Below, in pieces: positions 6,929-15,752 of a stretch of DNA of 64,000 nucleotides. Location of the stretch: contig JAJZUU010000003.1 in NCBI GenBank assembly GCA_021848325.1, forward strand, positions 1-64,000. The letters are read 5' to 3'. How positions within the stretch are numbered: position 1 is the stretch's first letter; every line of letters begins with the position of its first letter. Position numbers and translations under genes: made by a program. The notes beneath the pieces were generated by a model. It was not told the DNA's origin and did no database searches. It was given only the letters and a program-made list of their open reading frames with translations. Source of the DNA: Pseudomonadota bacterium. GTDB lineage: Bacteria > Pseudomonadota > Gammaproteobacteria > Burkholderiales > JAJZUU01.

Positions 6929-8488
6929 TCAGGCGGCGATGTAGGCCCCCTGGCGGATGTCCGCGTCGCCCTTGTCGATGTGGGCGATCTCGCCGCGCCT
7001 GACCTTCTCCACGTATTCCTTGAAGTAGGCAATGACGGACTGCTCGATGAACTCGTGGGCATAGCCGTCCACCGGGTCGATCCCGGCGGCCTTGAGGCTG
7101 TCTTTGGGACAGGCGCCGATCTTGGCCACGAACACCGCCACGCAGTCGTTGATGGCGCGGATTACCGTGTCCAGGGTGTCTTCCTCGCCGTAGCCGCCCT
7201 GGCAGTAATGGTCCACCCGGCGGTGACCGATGAACTTGGTGCCGGCGGCGCTCACCTCGTAGATCTGGAATTCGCCGGCGTGGCCGAAGTGCTCGTTGAT
7301 ACGCCCGCCGCCCTTGGTGGCCACCGCGGCCAGGATCTTGATGTCGCCGAAATCGGCTCCCGGTTGCGCCAGTTCCGCCTCCCTGGCCGCCACCTTTTCC
7401 TGCCGGTCCTGCTCCACCCGCTCCTGGTAGGCCTTCCTGGCGGCAGCGTCGTAGCTGACCTCCATGGCCATCACCTTCTCGGTGCTGAACTCGGCGCTGC
7501 GGTCCTCTCCCAGCAGCCCCACCGCATCGGCGCGGCACTGGCGGCAATGGCGCATCATGTTCATCTCGCCCTCGCACTGGTCCTGCAGCGCCTTCAGTTC
7601 CTGGGCGGTGGGTCCGCGCTGGCCGTTGAGGCCGAACACGGTGCCGTGCTCCGGGGCCGAGATCAGCGGCATGATGTTGTGCAGAAACGCCCCCCGCGAC
7701 TTGACCGCCCGGTTCACCTCCACCAGGTGCCGGTCGTTGACGCCGGGGATCATCACCGAATTGACCTTGCACAGGATGCCGGCGGCGGTAAGCATCTCCA
7801 GCCCTTGCAGTTGACGCTCGGACAATATGCGGGCCGCCTCCCTGCCGGTATAGCGCTTGTGCCGGTAGAAGATCCACGGGTAGATGTGCTGCCCCACCTC
7901 CGGGTCCACCACGTTGATGGTGATGGTGACATGGTCCACGTTGAAGCGCTTGATGGTTTCCACATGGTCCGGCAGGGCCAGGCCGTTGGTGGACAGGCAC
8001 AGCTTGATATCGGGGGCCTCCCGGGCCACCAGCTCGAAGGTCCGGAAGGTCTTTTCCGGATTGGCCAGGGGATCCCCCGGGCCGGCGATGCCCAGCACCG
8101 TCATCTGCGGGATGGCGGAGGCCACCGCCACCACCTTCCTGGCCGCCTGTTCCGGGGTCAGCTTCTCACTCACCACCCCCGGCCGGCTCTCGTTGGCGCA
8201 GTCGTATTTGCGGTTGCAGTAGTTGCACTGGATGTTGCAGGCCGGCGCCACCGCCACGTGCATGCGCGCATAGTGGTGGTGCGCCTCTTCGCTGTAGCAG
8301 GGATGGTTCTTCACCTTCTCCCATACCTCCGGGGGCAGGTCCCCCTGTCCGGCCGCCGAGCCGCAACTGGCCTTGCCGGCGCCACCCGAACTGCCGCAGC
8401 CCTTGTGTTCCGCGATTTTCTGCATCAGCGCGTCCAGAGGCTGAATCTCGTGGACCGTTCCGTTGTTCGCCGCCGCCTGGTCTTGCAT
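6929..8488 (-). CDS. nifB: Nitrogenase cofactor biosynthesis protein NifB
   Basis: NifB is a radical SAM enzyme that fuses two [4Fe-4S] clusters and inserts carbide to make NifB-co, the precursor of FeMo-cofactor. In this 519-aa protein the CNIQCNYC motif (about C84, C88, C91) binds the SAM cluster, and flanking cysteines (KGCGSS, ASCGS, NHPCYS) fit the substrate-cluster sites. A C-terminal NifX-like cofactor-binding domain ([22 protein letters not shown] onward, about residues 390-510) is fused, as in many proteobacteria. The start at 8488 has GGGAG; the ORF track's 100 upstream residues run through the promoter. A sigma-54 promoter and two NifA sites lie just upstream, so it leads the operon. 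Confidence 0.96.
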   Translation of the reverse strand: MQDQAAANNGTVHEIQPLDALMQKIAEHKGCGSSGGAGKASCGSAAGQGDLPPEVWEKVKNHPCYSEEAHHHYARMHVAVAPACNIQCNYCNRKYDCANESRPGVVSEKLTPEQAARKVVAVASAIPQMTVLGIAGPGDPLANPEKTFRTFELVAREAPDIKLCLSTNGLALPDHVETIKRFNVDHVTITINVVDPEVGQHIYPWIFYRHKRYTGREAARILSERQLQGLEMLTAAGILCKVNSVMIPGVNDRHLVEVNRAVKSRGAFLHNIMPLISAPEHGTVFGLNGQRGPTAQELKALQDQCEGEMNMMRHCRQCRADAVGLLGEDRSAEFSTEKVMAMEVSYDAAARKAYQERVEQDRQEKVAAREAELAQPGADFGDIKILAAVATKGGGRINEHFGHAGEFQIYEVSAAGTKFIGHRRVDHYCQGGYGEEDTLDTVIRAINDCVAVFVAKIGACPKDSLKAAGIDPVDGYAHEFIEQSVIAYFKEYVEKVRRGEIAHIDKGDADIRQGAYIAA

Positions 8489-8593
8489 GGGTCGCTCCCG
8501 TCTGGTTAAACCGCCCTGTCGCCGAGGCCAGGATCCGGGGGCGCCCCGGGATTCCCTGACACGCATCGAACAAGGCCTTCCGGGAATATTCTT

Positions 8594-8609
8594 AGCAATG
8601 ACCGTGCCA
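8594..8609 (-). promoter_or_regulatory. Sigma-54 (-24/-12) promoter of the nifB operon
   Basis: On the minus strand the sequence is TGGCACG-GTCA-TTGCT, an exact match to the RpoN consensus TGGCACG-N4-TTGCW. It lies about 105 nt upstream of the nifB start and downstream of two NifA-type sites, the expected order. Confidence 0.92.
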
Positions 8610-8667
8610 AACCGGAGAGAACGCCGGATCACCGCGAAAACAGGGGTTCTGCACCAGATTGCCGGGT

Positions 8668-8683
8668 TGTCGAAATGCCTACA
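8668..8683. promoter_or_regulatory. NifA upstream activator site, proximal
   Basis: TGT-CGAAATGCCT-ACA is a perfect TGT-N10-ACA NifA site, about 60-75 bp upstream of the -24 element of the nifB promoter. The half-sites are symmetric, so strand is not meaningful. Confidence 0.85.
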
Positions 8684-8707
8684 AAAGACCGTCCGCTGTA
8701 GTGAATT

Positions 8708-8723
8708 TGTGGCAAACGCGACA
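8708..8723. promoter_or_regulatory. NifA upstream activator site, distal
   Basis: TGT-GGCAAACGCG-ACA is a second perfect TGT-N10-ACA site, 40 bp (about four helical turns) from the proximal one. It would sit on the same face of the helix and fits cooperative NifA binding. Confidence 0.85.
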
Positions 8724-8860
8724 AGGGAAGAGGGGCGCGGCGGCGCGGGATTGAAAAACGCGAGAACAGCCTGGAAGGGATCCTTCACGCGGGCGCCGGC
8801 ACGGGGCTTTCGAAACCGAGGGTTTTCTCTATGCCTCCGCGGAAATACGCGGTTGTGGGT

Positions 8861-10495
8861 TCAAAGCCGTTTGATCTCGATGCTGTATTTCTTGAGGGCG
8901 TAGCCCATCTGGCGCGAGGTCAGGCTGAGCAGACGCGCGGCCTTGGCCTGAACCCAGCCGCATTGCTCCATTGCCCACACCAGCCGGTCGCGCTCCGAGA
9001 GGAACGCGGAGACCACCCGACCGGACGAAGACGAAGCGGTCGACTGGTCGTCGCTTCCAAAATCTTCGTCCGCCGCAGGTAGGTCGTCACGGCGGGCGCT
9101 CACCGCAATGGGATGCGTCCCTGCGTCCAGGCTGTGAAGGGCGCGGGAAAGACACTTGTTCTGCTGGCACGGCAGGTCCACCTCCCTGAGCGTGTTGCCG
9201 CGGGCCATGGTCGCGGTACGCTCGATGCAGTTCTCCAGCTCCCGCACGTTGCCCGGCCAGTAGCAGTTCATCATCACCGCCAGGGCCTCCGGGGCGATGC
9301 TGATGTGCCGCTGGTTTTCACGGTTGAACTCGTTCAGGAAATGCTCCACCAGCAGGGGAATATCCTCCTGCCGCTCCCGCAACGGCGGAAGGAAGATGCT
9401 GACCACGTTGATGCGGTAGTACAGGTCCGCGCGAAATTCCTTCTTGGCCACCGCTTCCTCCAAATTGCGGTTGGTGGCGGTAATCAGGCGCACGTCCACG
9501 CGGATCGACTTGTTTCCGCCGACGCGCTCGAATTCCTTTTCCTGCAGCACCCGCAGCAGCTTGGTCTGGAACGCGGGCGAGATGTCGCCGATCTCGTCCA
9601 GGAACAGGGTGCCGCCATGGGCCATTTCGAAGCGCCCCTTGCGCTCCTGGGTGGCGCCGGTGAACGAACCCTTCTCGTGCCCGAACAGCTCGGACTCCAG
9701 AAGAGTCTCGGATAACGCCGCGCAGTTGACCCGGATGAACGGACCGTTCTTCCTGGGGCTCAGGTAATGAATGGCACGGGCGATCACCTCCTTGCCGGTG
9801 CCGCTTTCACCGCGCAGCAACACGGTGGAACGTCCGGGGGCCGCCTGATGGACTTCGGCGAACACCTCCTGCATGCGCCTGCTCTGGCCCACCACGTTTT
9901 CCACGCTGTACTTGCCCTGCAGCTCCTTCTGCAGGCGGTGCTTCTCATGCATCAGTTGATCCCGTTCCGCCACCACGTGCCGGTGCAGCCTCACCGTCTG
10001 GCCGATCAGGTTGGCCACCATGGTCAGGAAGCGCACGTCGCTCTGAAATTTGACCGGCCCCTCCACCTCGCGGTCTACACTGATCACGCCGACGGTCTCC
10101 CGACCCACCTTGATCGGCGAGCCGATAAAGGCCACCACCGTCGCCCCGTCCATGTCGCGGGAACCGGTGCGGTTGAGAAACAGGGGCTCCTTGCTGATAT
10201 CCGGCACCACGATGGGCACGCCGGTCTGCATGATCTTGCCCGTCACCCCCTCGCCGATCTGAAAGCGGCCGCGGCTGATTTCCCCCGGGGACAGCCCGGA
10301 TGCACCAACTACGTGCAGTTCTCCGCTTTCCTGCACCAGACTGACCATGCCGCGGCGCATGTGCAAGTGGGAAGAAAGGATGTTCAAGACTTCTCTGATG
10401 GTCTGGTGCAGATCAAAGGAAGAACTCAGTACCTTGCTGATCTCGTAGATCGTCACCAGCGCGATATTGCCTTCCTGCTGCGATAGTTGGACCAT
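8861..10495 (-). CDS. nifA: Nif-specific transcriptional activator NifA (oxygen-responsive class)
   Basis: NifA activates sigma-54 promoters of nif genes. The 544-aa protein has an N-terminal GAF domain (about 20-170), then an AAA+ domain with Walker A GESGTGKE (about 229-236), a sigma-54 contact loop reading GSFTGA instead of the usual GAFTGA, and Walker [13 protein letters not shown]-terminal Fis-type helix-turn-helix ends the chain ([19 protein letters not shown]). Cysteines at about 411, 423, 443 and 448 give the C-x11-C-x19-C-x4-C pattern of NifA proteins that sense oxygen directly; no nifL lies upstream. The ATG at 10495 is chosen because GAGG then has proper spacing; the track start at 10501 is too close to it. 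A sigma-54 promoter lies 40 nt upstream. Confidence 0.95.
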   Translation of the reverse strand: MVQLSQQEGNIALVTIYEISKVLSSSFDLHQTIREVLNILSSHLHMRRGMVSLVQESGELHVVGASGLSPGEISRGRFQIGEGVTGKIMQTGVPIVVPDISKEPLFLNRTGSRDMDGATVVAFIGSPIKVGRETVGVISVDREVEGPVKFQSDVRFLTMVANLIGQTVRLHRHVVAERDQLMHEKHRLQKELQGKYSVENVVGQSRRMQEVFAEVHQAAPGRSTVLLRGESGTGKEVIARAIHYLSPRKNGPFIRVNCAALSETLLESELFGHEKGSFTGATQERKGRFEMAHGGTLFLDEIGDISPAFQTKLLRVLQEKEFERVGGNKSIRVDVRLITATNRNLEEAVAKKEFRADLYYRINVVSIFLPPLRERQEDIPLLVEHFLNEFNRENQRHISIAPEALAVMMNCYWPGNVRELENCIERTATMARGNTLREVDLPCQQNKCLSRALHSLDAGTHPIAVSARRDDLPAADEDFGSDDQSTASSSSGRVVSAFLSERDRLVWAMEQCGWVQAKAARLLSLTSRQMGYALKKYSIEIKRL

Positions 10496-10534
10496 TGCCA
10501 TGCCTCGCCGAGTGGGTTGCCAAAGGGGTATTCA

Positions 10535-10550
10535 AGCAAGCAACGTGCCA
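10535..10550 (-). promoter_or_regulatory. Sigma-54 (-24/-12) promoter of nifA
   Basis: The minus strand reads TGGCACG-TTGC-TTGCT, an exact RpoN consensus match, about 40 nt before the chosen nifA start. An activator site must lie further upstream, inside the end of the GGDEF-EAL gene; I found no clear TGT-N10-ACA or NtrC-type site there. Confidence 0.88.
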
Positions 10551-10571
10551 GCCCCTGGCGGATAGGCAGCG

Positions 10572-12671
10572 TTAGGGGCCGATGAGTTCCGTGATGGGCC
10601 GCGGCTGCCCCAGCAGGTGCCCCTGCACGTAGTCCACCCCCACGATGCCCAGCTTGTCCAGGGTGGTCTCATTCTCCACGAACTCGGCGATGGTCTTCAG
10701 GCCCATGACGTGGCCGACGTCGTTGATGGCCTGCACCATGGCGAAGTCGATGGAATCATGCACCATATTCTTGACAAACACGCCGTCGATCTTGAGGTAG
10801 TCCACCGGCATGTTCTTGAGGTAGGTGAAGGAGGACAGGCCGCTGCCGAAGTCGTCCAGGGAGAAGCGGCAGCCGGTCTTCTTGAGTTCCCGCATCAGTT
10901 CCACCGCCGAGGACAGGTTGACGATGGCCGCGGTTTCCGTCACCTCGAAGCAGATCGTCTGCGGGTCGACCTCGAACAGGGCGAGTTGCTCCCGGGCGAA
11001 GCCCAGAAAGTGCTCATCGCATAGCGAGGCGCCGGACAGATTGATGGTGCAGGTATCGCCGCCCTTCCTGCGGCTGAAAATCCGGCCGTGCATGGCGAAG
11101 CTGTTGCGGATCACCCACCGGTCGATGCCCTGCATCAGGTTGTAGCGCTCCGCAGCCGGAATGAACGCCATGGGCGGGATGATTTCCTTCCTCTCCTCGT
11201 CCAGCATGCGCAGCAGCACCTCGAAGTGAGTCCCCGGCAGCCCTCCCTGCCCCAACGGCACGATGGCCTGGTAATAGAGCCGGAAACGGTCCTCCTCCAA
11301 GGCGCGGGTAATGCGCGATACCCAGTGCATCTCGCCGTGGCGGCGCGCAAGCTCGCCATCGCCCGGCTGGTGCACATGAACCCGGTTGCGCCCCTTGTCC
11401 TTGGCCGCGTAGCAGGCGGCGTCGGCGGTGCTCAGCAGGGAGGCCGCGCTGTCGCTGTCCTGGGTGACGGCGACCAGCCCAAAGCTGGCGCCGATGACGA
11501 AGGACTTGTCCTGCCAAATGAAGCGGTAGTCCTGGACCGACTGGCGCACCGCCTCGGAGATGGCTTGCGCCTTGTCCAGCGCGCAGTTTTCCAGCAGCAG
11601 ACCGAACTCGTCACCGCCGAGCCGGGCCAGGGTGTCCCGCTCCCGCACATGGCTGTGGAGAAGCAGCGCGATCTGGCGCAGCAGCTCGTCGCCTGCGCTG
11701 TGGCCGCAGGTATCATTGACGATCTTGAACTGATCCAGGTCCATATAGCACAGGGCGTGCACCCGGTCCTGCTCCTTGGCGCCGAGGACCGCGCGCTCCA
11801 GCCGGACATCGAACTCATGACGATTGACCAGGCCGGTGAGGGTGTCGTGGGTGGCCTGGTAGGACAGTAGCGCGGTCGCCTCCAGTATCTTCTCCTGCAT
11901 CTTGTCGTGGGCCGATTTGAGCGCCTCCGCCATGGCATTGATCCCGTTTTCCAGGGTTTGCAGCTCGCCGCCGGCACAGGTATCGGCGCGCACGTCCAGG
12001 GCGCCCGCGCCGATATCCTCCACCACGCGCGCCAGGCGGTGGATCGGGCGCGTCACCCCCCGGCTCATGCGTAACGCGAGAAAGGCACTCGCCCCAAGCC
12101 CCAACAAGGTGATGGCCAGGCTGTTGAGCAGCAACTGGTTCTTGCGCGCCAGGGTGGACGCCCGCGACAGTTCCACCGTGACCCGCCCGAGAATCTTCCT
12201 GCCGCCGGCGTGCCGGGATCGCGCGCCATCGGTGTCGGCGGCGCCCAGGAAATAGTCCTCCACCTCGGTCTCGCTGAAGTACACGGGCGCGCTGAAGATC
12301 AGCGAGTTGCCTTTGGCCGCCATAGCCGTGCCCGGCCCGCTCCCTTTGCCGTGCGCATCGAAGGAGTGCAGCGGCCTGCCGCTTACCGCAAGCAGCTTGC
12401 CGGCGGAGTCGGCGATCGAGACCGCAGTGACGTCCGCCTCCCGGGCCGCCGAGTCGGCCAGGGCCTGCAATATTTCACGGTTCCCGGAGAACACCCCGTA
12501 TTCGCTGGCGGGCGCGAGTTGGCGGGCAACGGCGAACCCCCGGTCGTACAGCGATTGCTCCAGGTCGTCGATACGCGAGCGGGTGAAATAGAAAGCCAGC
12601 AGCGCGGCGATCACCGCTGCCGGCATGAGTGCAAGGAACATGACCCTGCCCTTGATTCCCCACTTCTTCAT
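10572..12671 (-). CDS. Membrane GGDEF-EAL c-di-GMP protein with HAMP domain
   Basis: This 699-aa protein has a transmembrane segment near residues 10-28, a periplasmic sensor region to about 180, a second membrane segment near 183-203, a HAMP linker, then GGDEF and EAL domains. The diguanylate cyclase motif is intact (RLGGDEFG) with an RxxD inhibitory site (RERD) five residues before it. The phosphodiesterase signature is EVL rather than EAL, but the metal and catalytic residues in TINLSG, CFEVTET, LDDFGSG, YLKIDG and TIAEFVEN are all present. It may therefore make and degrade c-di-GMP. The start overlaps the stop of the binding-protein gene (ATGA), so the periplasmic protein probably feeds this sensor. 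Confidence 0.93.
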   Translation of the reverse strand: MKKWGIKGRVMFLALMPAAVIAALLAFYFTRSRIDDLEQSLYDRGFAVARQLAPASEYGVFSGNREILQALADSAAREADVTAVSIADSAGKLLAVSGRPLHSFDAHGKGSGPGTAMAAKGNSLIFSAPVYFSETEVEDYFLGAADTDGARSRHAGGRKILGRVTVELSRASTLARKNQLLLNSLAITLLGLGASAFLALRMSRGVTRPIHRLARVVEDIGAGALDVRADTCAGGELQTLENGINAMAEALKSAHDKMQEKILEATALLSYQATHDTLTGLVNRHEFDVRLERAVLGAKEQDRVHALCYMDLDQFKIVNDTCGHSAGDELLRQIALLLHSHVRERDTLARLGGDEFGLLLENCALDKAQAISEAVRQSVQDYRFIWQDKSFVIGASFGLVAVTQDSDSAASLLSTADAACYAAKDKGRNRVHVHQPGDGELARRHGEMHWVSRITRALEEDRFRLYYQAIVPLGQGGLPGTHFEVLLRMLDEERKEIIPPMAFIPAAERYNLMQGIDRWVIRNSFAMHGRIFSRRKGGDTCTINLSGASLCDEHFLGFAREQLALFEVDPQTICFEVTETAAIVNLSSAVELMRELKKTGCRFSLDDFGSGLSSFTYLKNMPVDYLKIDGVFVKNMVHDSIDFAMVQAINDVGHVMGLKTIAEFVENETTLDKLGIVGVDYVQGHLLGQPRPITELIGP

Positions 12672-13657
12672 GGCCTTTGCTCCGCCGCTTGTCTGAGTTT
12701 TCCGTACAGCACCGTCTCGCTCCCCACCGCCAGCCCCAGGGAGCGGGCGACCTGGCGGTTTACGCTTACGGCATAATATTTGGCATATTGAGGCGGCGGC
12801 AACTGCCAGGTGCCGGTTGCCGCCATCTGCTCGATGATCTCCGCCGCCTGCACCCCGAACTGGTCAGGGAGGGTGTACACGGCGGCCAGCGCCCCCGCCC
12901 GCACGTAGGCAGGCGAAAACGCGATCACCGGATCCCGGAAGCGGTAGGTGGTGAGAAGCACCCCCTGAATGGTGTCCCGGTTGAACACCAGGGGATCGGG
13001 AAGGGCCAGCAGCACGTCGCTTTGCTCCAGCACCCTGCGCAAAACGGGCACCAGTTCCTCGACGGACTCGGCCCGCTCGTGATACACCTGCAGTCCTTGC
13101 TCCCGCGCCGCGTCAAGCAGCGGTCCGAGCGAACCCTGCGAGGCGGGGCCGAGCAACACCCCCACCCTTTCATGGCCGGGAAGGGCATATCGGATGAGGT
13201 CGAGTTGCCGGCTGAAGGGTTGATCGAGATAGATCGCGGAGAAGGTCCGGTAATCACTCGGCATTCTGGCCTCGGCCAGGCTCTCGAAGGCCTGCCTGGG
13301 AAGGAGCAGGTTGAGGACGGGCACCCTGGCGCCGGTATCCGCCACCGCCTCGGCCGCGCGCAGGCCCACCGCCACCACCAGATTGGGACGCCCTCTTTCC
13401 TTGGCGTAGCGGCCCCAATCGGACACGCCCACGGCACTTACGCCGACCTCGGCCGGACTGTGGGCAAGACGGCCGCGCAGCGCCTGCACCACCTCGGAAT
13501 AGGCGCCCGATTCCTCGCTCAGCACCACCACCACCTGCGGCGGGTCCGCCGCCCAGCCGCGCGCGACCCCCAGCAGCACCAGCACCGCCGCGAGAATCCA
13601 CGGCATGTTCCGCGTTCGCGAGCGGCAGTGCCATGGCAATAGCGGCCATCGAGCCAT
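12668..13657 (-). CDS. ABC-type periplasmic substrate-binding protein (TrpX-like family)
   Basis: A protein of up to 329 aa with a hydrophobic export signal (MPWILAAVLVLLGVARGWAA) and a two-lobed binding fold resembling ABC substrate-binding proteins of the TrpX/PF04392 type (for example NLVVAVGLRAAEAV, LLLPRQAFESL and VGVLLGPASQGSLGPLLDAA). No permease or ATPase gene is adjacent. Instead it is translationally coupled to a GGDEF-EAL sensor and follows a TonB-dependent receptor by 9 nt, which suggests ligand sensing rather than uptake. A later ATG at 13606 would begin right at the signal peptide; neither start has a strong ribosome site. Confidence 0.82.
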   Translation of the reverse strand: MARWPLLPWHCRSRTRNMPWILAAVLVLLGVARGWAADPPQVVVVLSEESGAYSEVVQALRGRLAHSPAEVGVSAVGVSDWGRYAKERGRPNLVVAVGLRAAEAVADTGARVPVLNLLLPRQAFESLAEARMPSDYRTFSAIYLDQPFSRQLDLIRYALPGHERVGVLLGPASQGSLGPLLDAAREQGLQVYHERAESVEELVPVLRRVLEQSDVLLALPDPLVFNRDTIQGVLLTTYRFRDPVIAFSPAYVRAGALAAVYTLPDQFGVQAAEIIEQMAATGTWQLPPPQYAKYYAVSVNRQVARSLGLAVGSETVLYGKLRQAAEQRP

Positions 13658-13666
13658 GCCGGCCCG

Positions 13667-15667
13667 CTATAGGTCGAGGTTCAGAGACACGAAGGCACGC
13701 CTCTGGAACAGATTGTCATTTCTGAACTCCTGGTAGGGGCCGAGCAGGTTTTGCACCACCAGGGCCACCTCGGCGCGCCTGCCCAGCCATTTCATCTTCT
13801 TGGCCAGGCGCACGTCCAGCCGGTGATAGGCCGGCAGCGGGTCGCCGTCGCCCTGGGGTTCCATCTCGCGCACCCCGTAAAAGCCGAGGCTTCCTTCGTA
13901 GCCCTGGCCGAAGCTATGCCAGGCGAGCAGGCTGTAGATCTGGGTCGGCGTGGAGCGCTCCAGGTCACCGCTGGGATCGGTGCTCGCCACGTGGGAATAG
14001 GAGTGGCTGAACCACACCCGCCAGCGGGACCCGGCGCGCCAGATCACTTGGGTCTCCAAGCCGTCGATGGTGGCCGAATAGGCATTGACGAACCGGTAGG
14101 GCGCAACGTCCCCGGTGGGCACGATCAGATCCCGCAGCTCATCCCGGTGAGCGCGTACGTCGAGGCTCAGCCCGAGCCGCGGGAACTCGCCCAGGTAGCC
14201 GATCTCCTTGCTGGTGATCCGCTCCGGGGCCAATCCCCCCGCGCTCAGGAAGCGCGGCACCGTCACGGTGGTGATCGTATTGTAGGACGGGGGCAGCCTG
14301 ACCTGCGCCGTGAAGCTGAAGTCCGCCTCGTCCTCCAGCAGCGTCGGCGTGCGCAACGCGCTGGAAATCCCGACCCGCACCGTCTGCCGCGGGCTTAGGT
14401 GGTAGATCAGCGCCGCCCTGGGGGAGATATCGCTGCCGGTGACGTCGTTGTGCTCCCACATCGCCCCCGCATTGAACACCCAGTCGCGGGTGACATGCCA
14501 CTCGGCGCTGCCGAACAAGCGCTGCAGGCGGCTCTCCCGGGTATCCGGCGCGCCCAGATAAAGCGGCGCCCGGATGCGGTCGATCCGCGTCGCGGCGCCC
14601 CACACCAGGCGCAAGCCGTAAGCCGGGCTCAGATTATTTTGCAGTTCGGCCTCGTAGCGCTCCCCGGTCGTGTCGTAGGAGATCGGGGTAGGGAGCACCT
14701 GGATGCCCGTAGGGTCTGTATAGGGCAGGGTGATATAGCTGTCCGCCAGGCCGTGATAGGTGTGATACAGATTGAGGCTCACCTCGTTGTCGGCGCTCAG
14801 ACTGCGCTGCCAGCGCAACTGCTCGAAGTGGCTGTCGACGTTCTCGTCACGGGCGATGTCGAAGGGATCGCCGAAAAAGCCCACCCCCCGTTTGCTGCCG
14901 TTATAGCCCACTTGAGCCTGGAGGGTGTCCGTCAGGTTCAACTGATAGTCGCCGCGCGCGGTGAACAGGGTGACGCGCTTTCCGTCGTGCTTGCCGTCGA
15001 AACCGTCGTCGCTGCGGGTGCCCAGGGTCACCCGGTAGCTCAACTCCCCCAGGCGCCCGCCATGCCGCAACAAGGTGTCCGTCATCCCCGGCTGCCCGGC
15101 CGCCGCCGAGACCGTGGTACCGCGATCCTCCTGGGCATGCCGGGTGATGATGTTGATCACGCCGAGGAAGGCGTTGGCCCCGTAGTTCGCCGCGTTCGGC
15201 CCCCGTACCACCTCGATGCGCTCGATGTCCTCCAGGGCGAGCGGAAGACCGGTCCAGTCAACCGTCCCCCATAACGGCGAATACACCGAGCGACCGTCCA
15301 CCAACACCTGCACCCGCCCGAAATAGCGGTTTGCCGGGCCATGGGCCACCACCGGATCATGGCCGTTGAAATAGCCCACGTAGAAACCCGGCACCAAACG
15401 GAACAGATCGGCGATCTCGCGGAAACCGGAGGCCCTGATCATTTCCCGGTCGATCACCGTCACCGGGTCGGGCACCTCGGACACGGGCTGCGACATGCGC
15501 GACGCGGACAATACCACCGGCACCTCCCCCAGGTACGCCTGCTCGGAAACCATATCGTCCGCCAGCGGCCCGGCCGCCGCGGCGAAAGCGAGCAGCGTGC
15601 CGAACGGGACCCAAAGCGCGGCCAGCGCCCCGTTTGGCAATTTTCCCGATACTCCCCTCTTGTGCAT
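13667..15667 (-). CDS. TonB-dependent outer-membrane receptor
   Basis: This 666-aa protein has an N-terminal export signal, a plug domain from about residue 50 to 165 (VTVIDREMIRASGFREIADL, VQVLVDGRSVYSP, IERIEVVRGPNAANYGANAF) and a long beta barrel ending in FVSLNLDL. Such receptors import scarce ligands such as siderophores, vitamins or oligomers using TonB energy. The ligand cannot be inferred. It is the first gene of a three-gene set with a binding protein and a GGDEF-EAL protein. The barrel ends in leucine rather than the more common aromatic residue. Confidence 0.92.
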   Translation of the reverse strand: MHKRGVSGKLPNGALAALWVPFGTLLAFAAAAGPLADDMVSEQAYLGEVPVVLSASRMSQPVSEVPDPVTVIDREMIRASGFREIADLFRLVPGFYVGYFNGHDPVVAHGPANRYFGRVQVLVDGRSVYSPLWGTVDWTGLPLALEDIERIEVVRGPNAANYGANAFLGVINIITRHAQEDRGTTVSAAAGQPGMTDTLLRHGGRLGELSYRVTLGTRSDDGFDGKHDGKRVTLFTARGDYQLNLTDTLQAQVGYNGSKRGVGFFGDPFDIARDENVDSHFEQLRWQRSLSADNEVSLNLYHTYHGLADSYITLPYTDPTGIQVLPTPISYDTTGERYEAELQNNLSPAYGLRLVWGAATRIDRIRAPLYLGAPDTRESRLQRLFGSAEWHVTRDWVFNAGAMWEHNDVTGSDISPRAALIYHLSPRQTVRVGISSALRTPTLLEDEADFSFTAQVRLPPSYNTITTVTVPRFLSAGGLAPERITSKEIGYLGEFPRLGLSLDVRAHRDELRDLIVPTGDVAPYRFVNAYSATIDGLETQVIWRAGSRWRVWFSHSYSHVASTDPSGDLERSTPTQIYSLLAWHSFGQGYEGSLGFYGVREMEPQGDGDPLPAYHRLDVRLAKKMKWLGRRAEVALVVQNLLGPYQEFRNDNLFQRRAFVSLNLDL

Positions 15668-15685
15668 TGCCCCCCCCCCGGGGTT

Positions 15686-15732
15686 AGGACCTGTTAAGTA
15701 TTAAGTGTTATATTTAATATTTAATAGGTCCT
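15686..15732. repeat. Long imperfect inverted repeat sharing its core with 45340-45363
   Basis: Two 19-nt arms (AGGACCTGTTAAGTATTAA and its near-complement) with two mismatches surround a 9-nt loop. It lies between the dnaQ stop and the TonB-receptor start. The arm core AGGACCTGTTAAG recurs at 45340. It is AT-rich and has no terminal T-run, so it is not a classical terminator; a small repeat element is more likely. Confidence 0.6.
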
Positions 15733-15752
15733 TAATTCCGCTTCGCGCCGCG

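Noticed and set aside
5889-8000. 703-aa minus-strand ORF across nifB, ferredoxin and IscA genes
   Set aside because: Wrong frame relative to four well-supported nif genes, with Gly/Arg-rich low-information sequence.
8834-8849. CCGCG/CGCGG hairpin after nifA
   Set aside because: Only five base pairs and no T-run on the minus strand, so not supported as a terminator.
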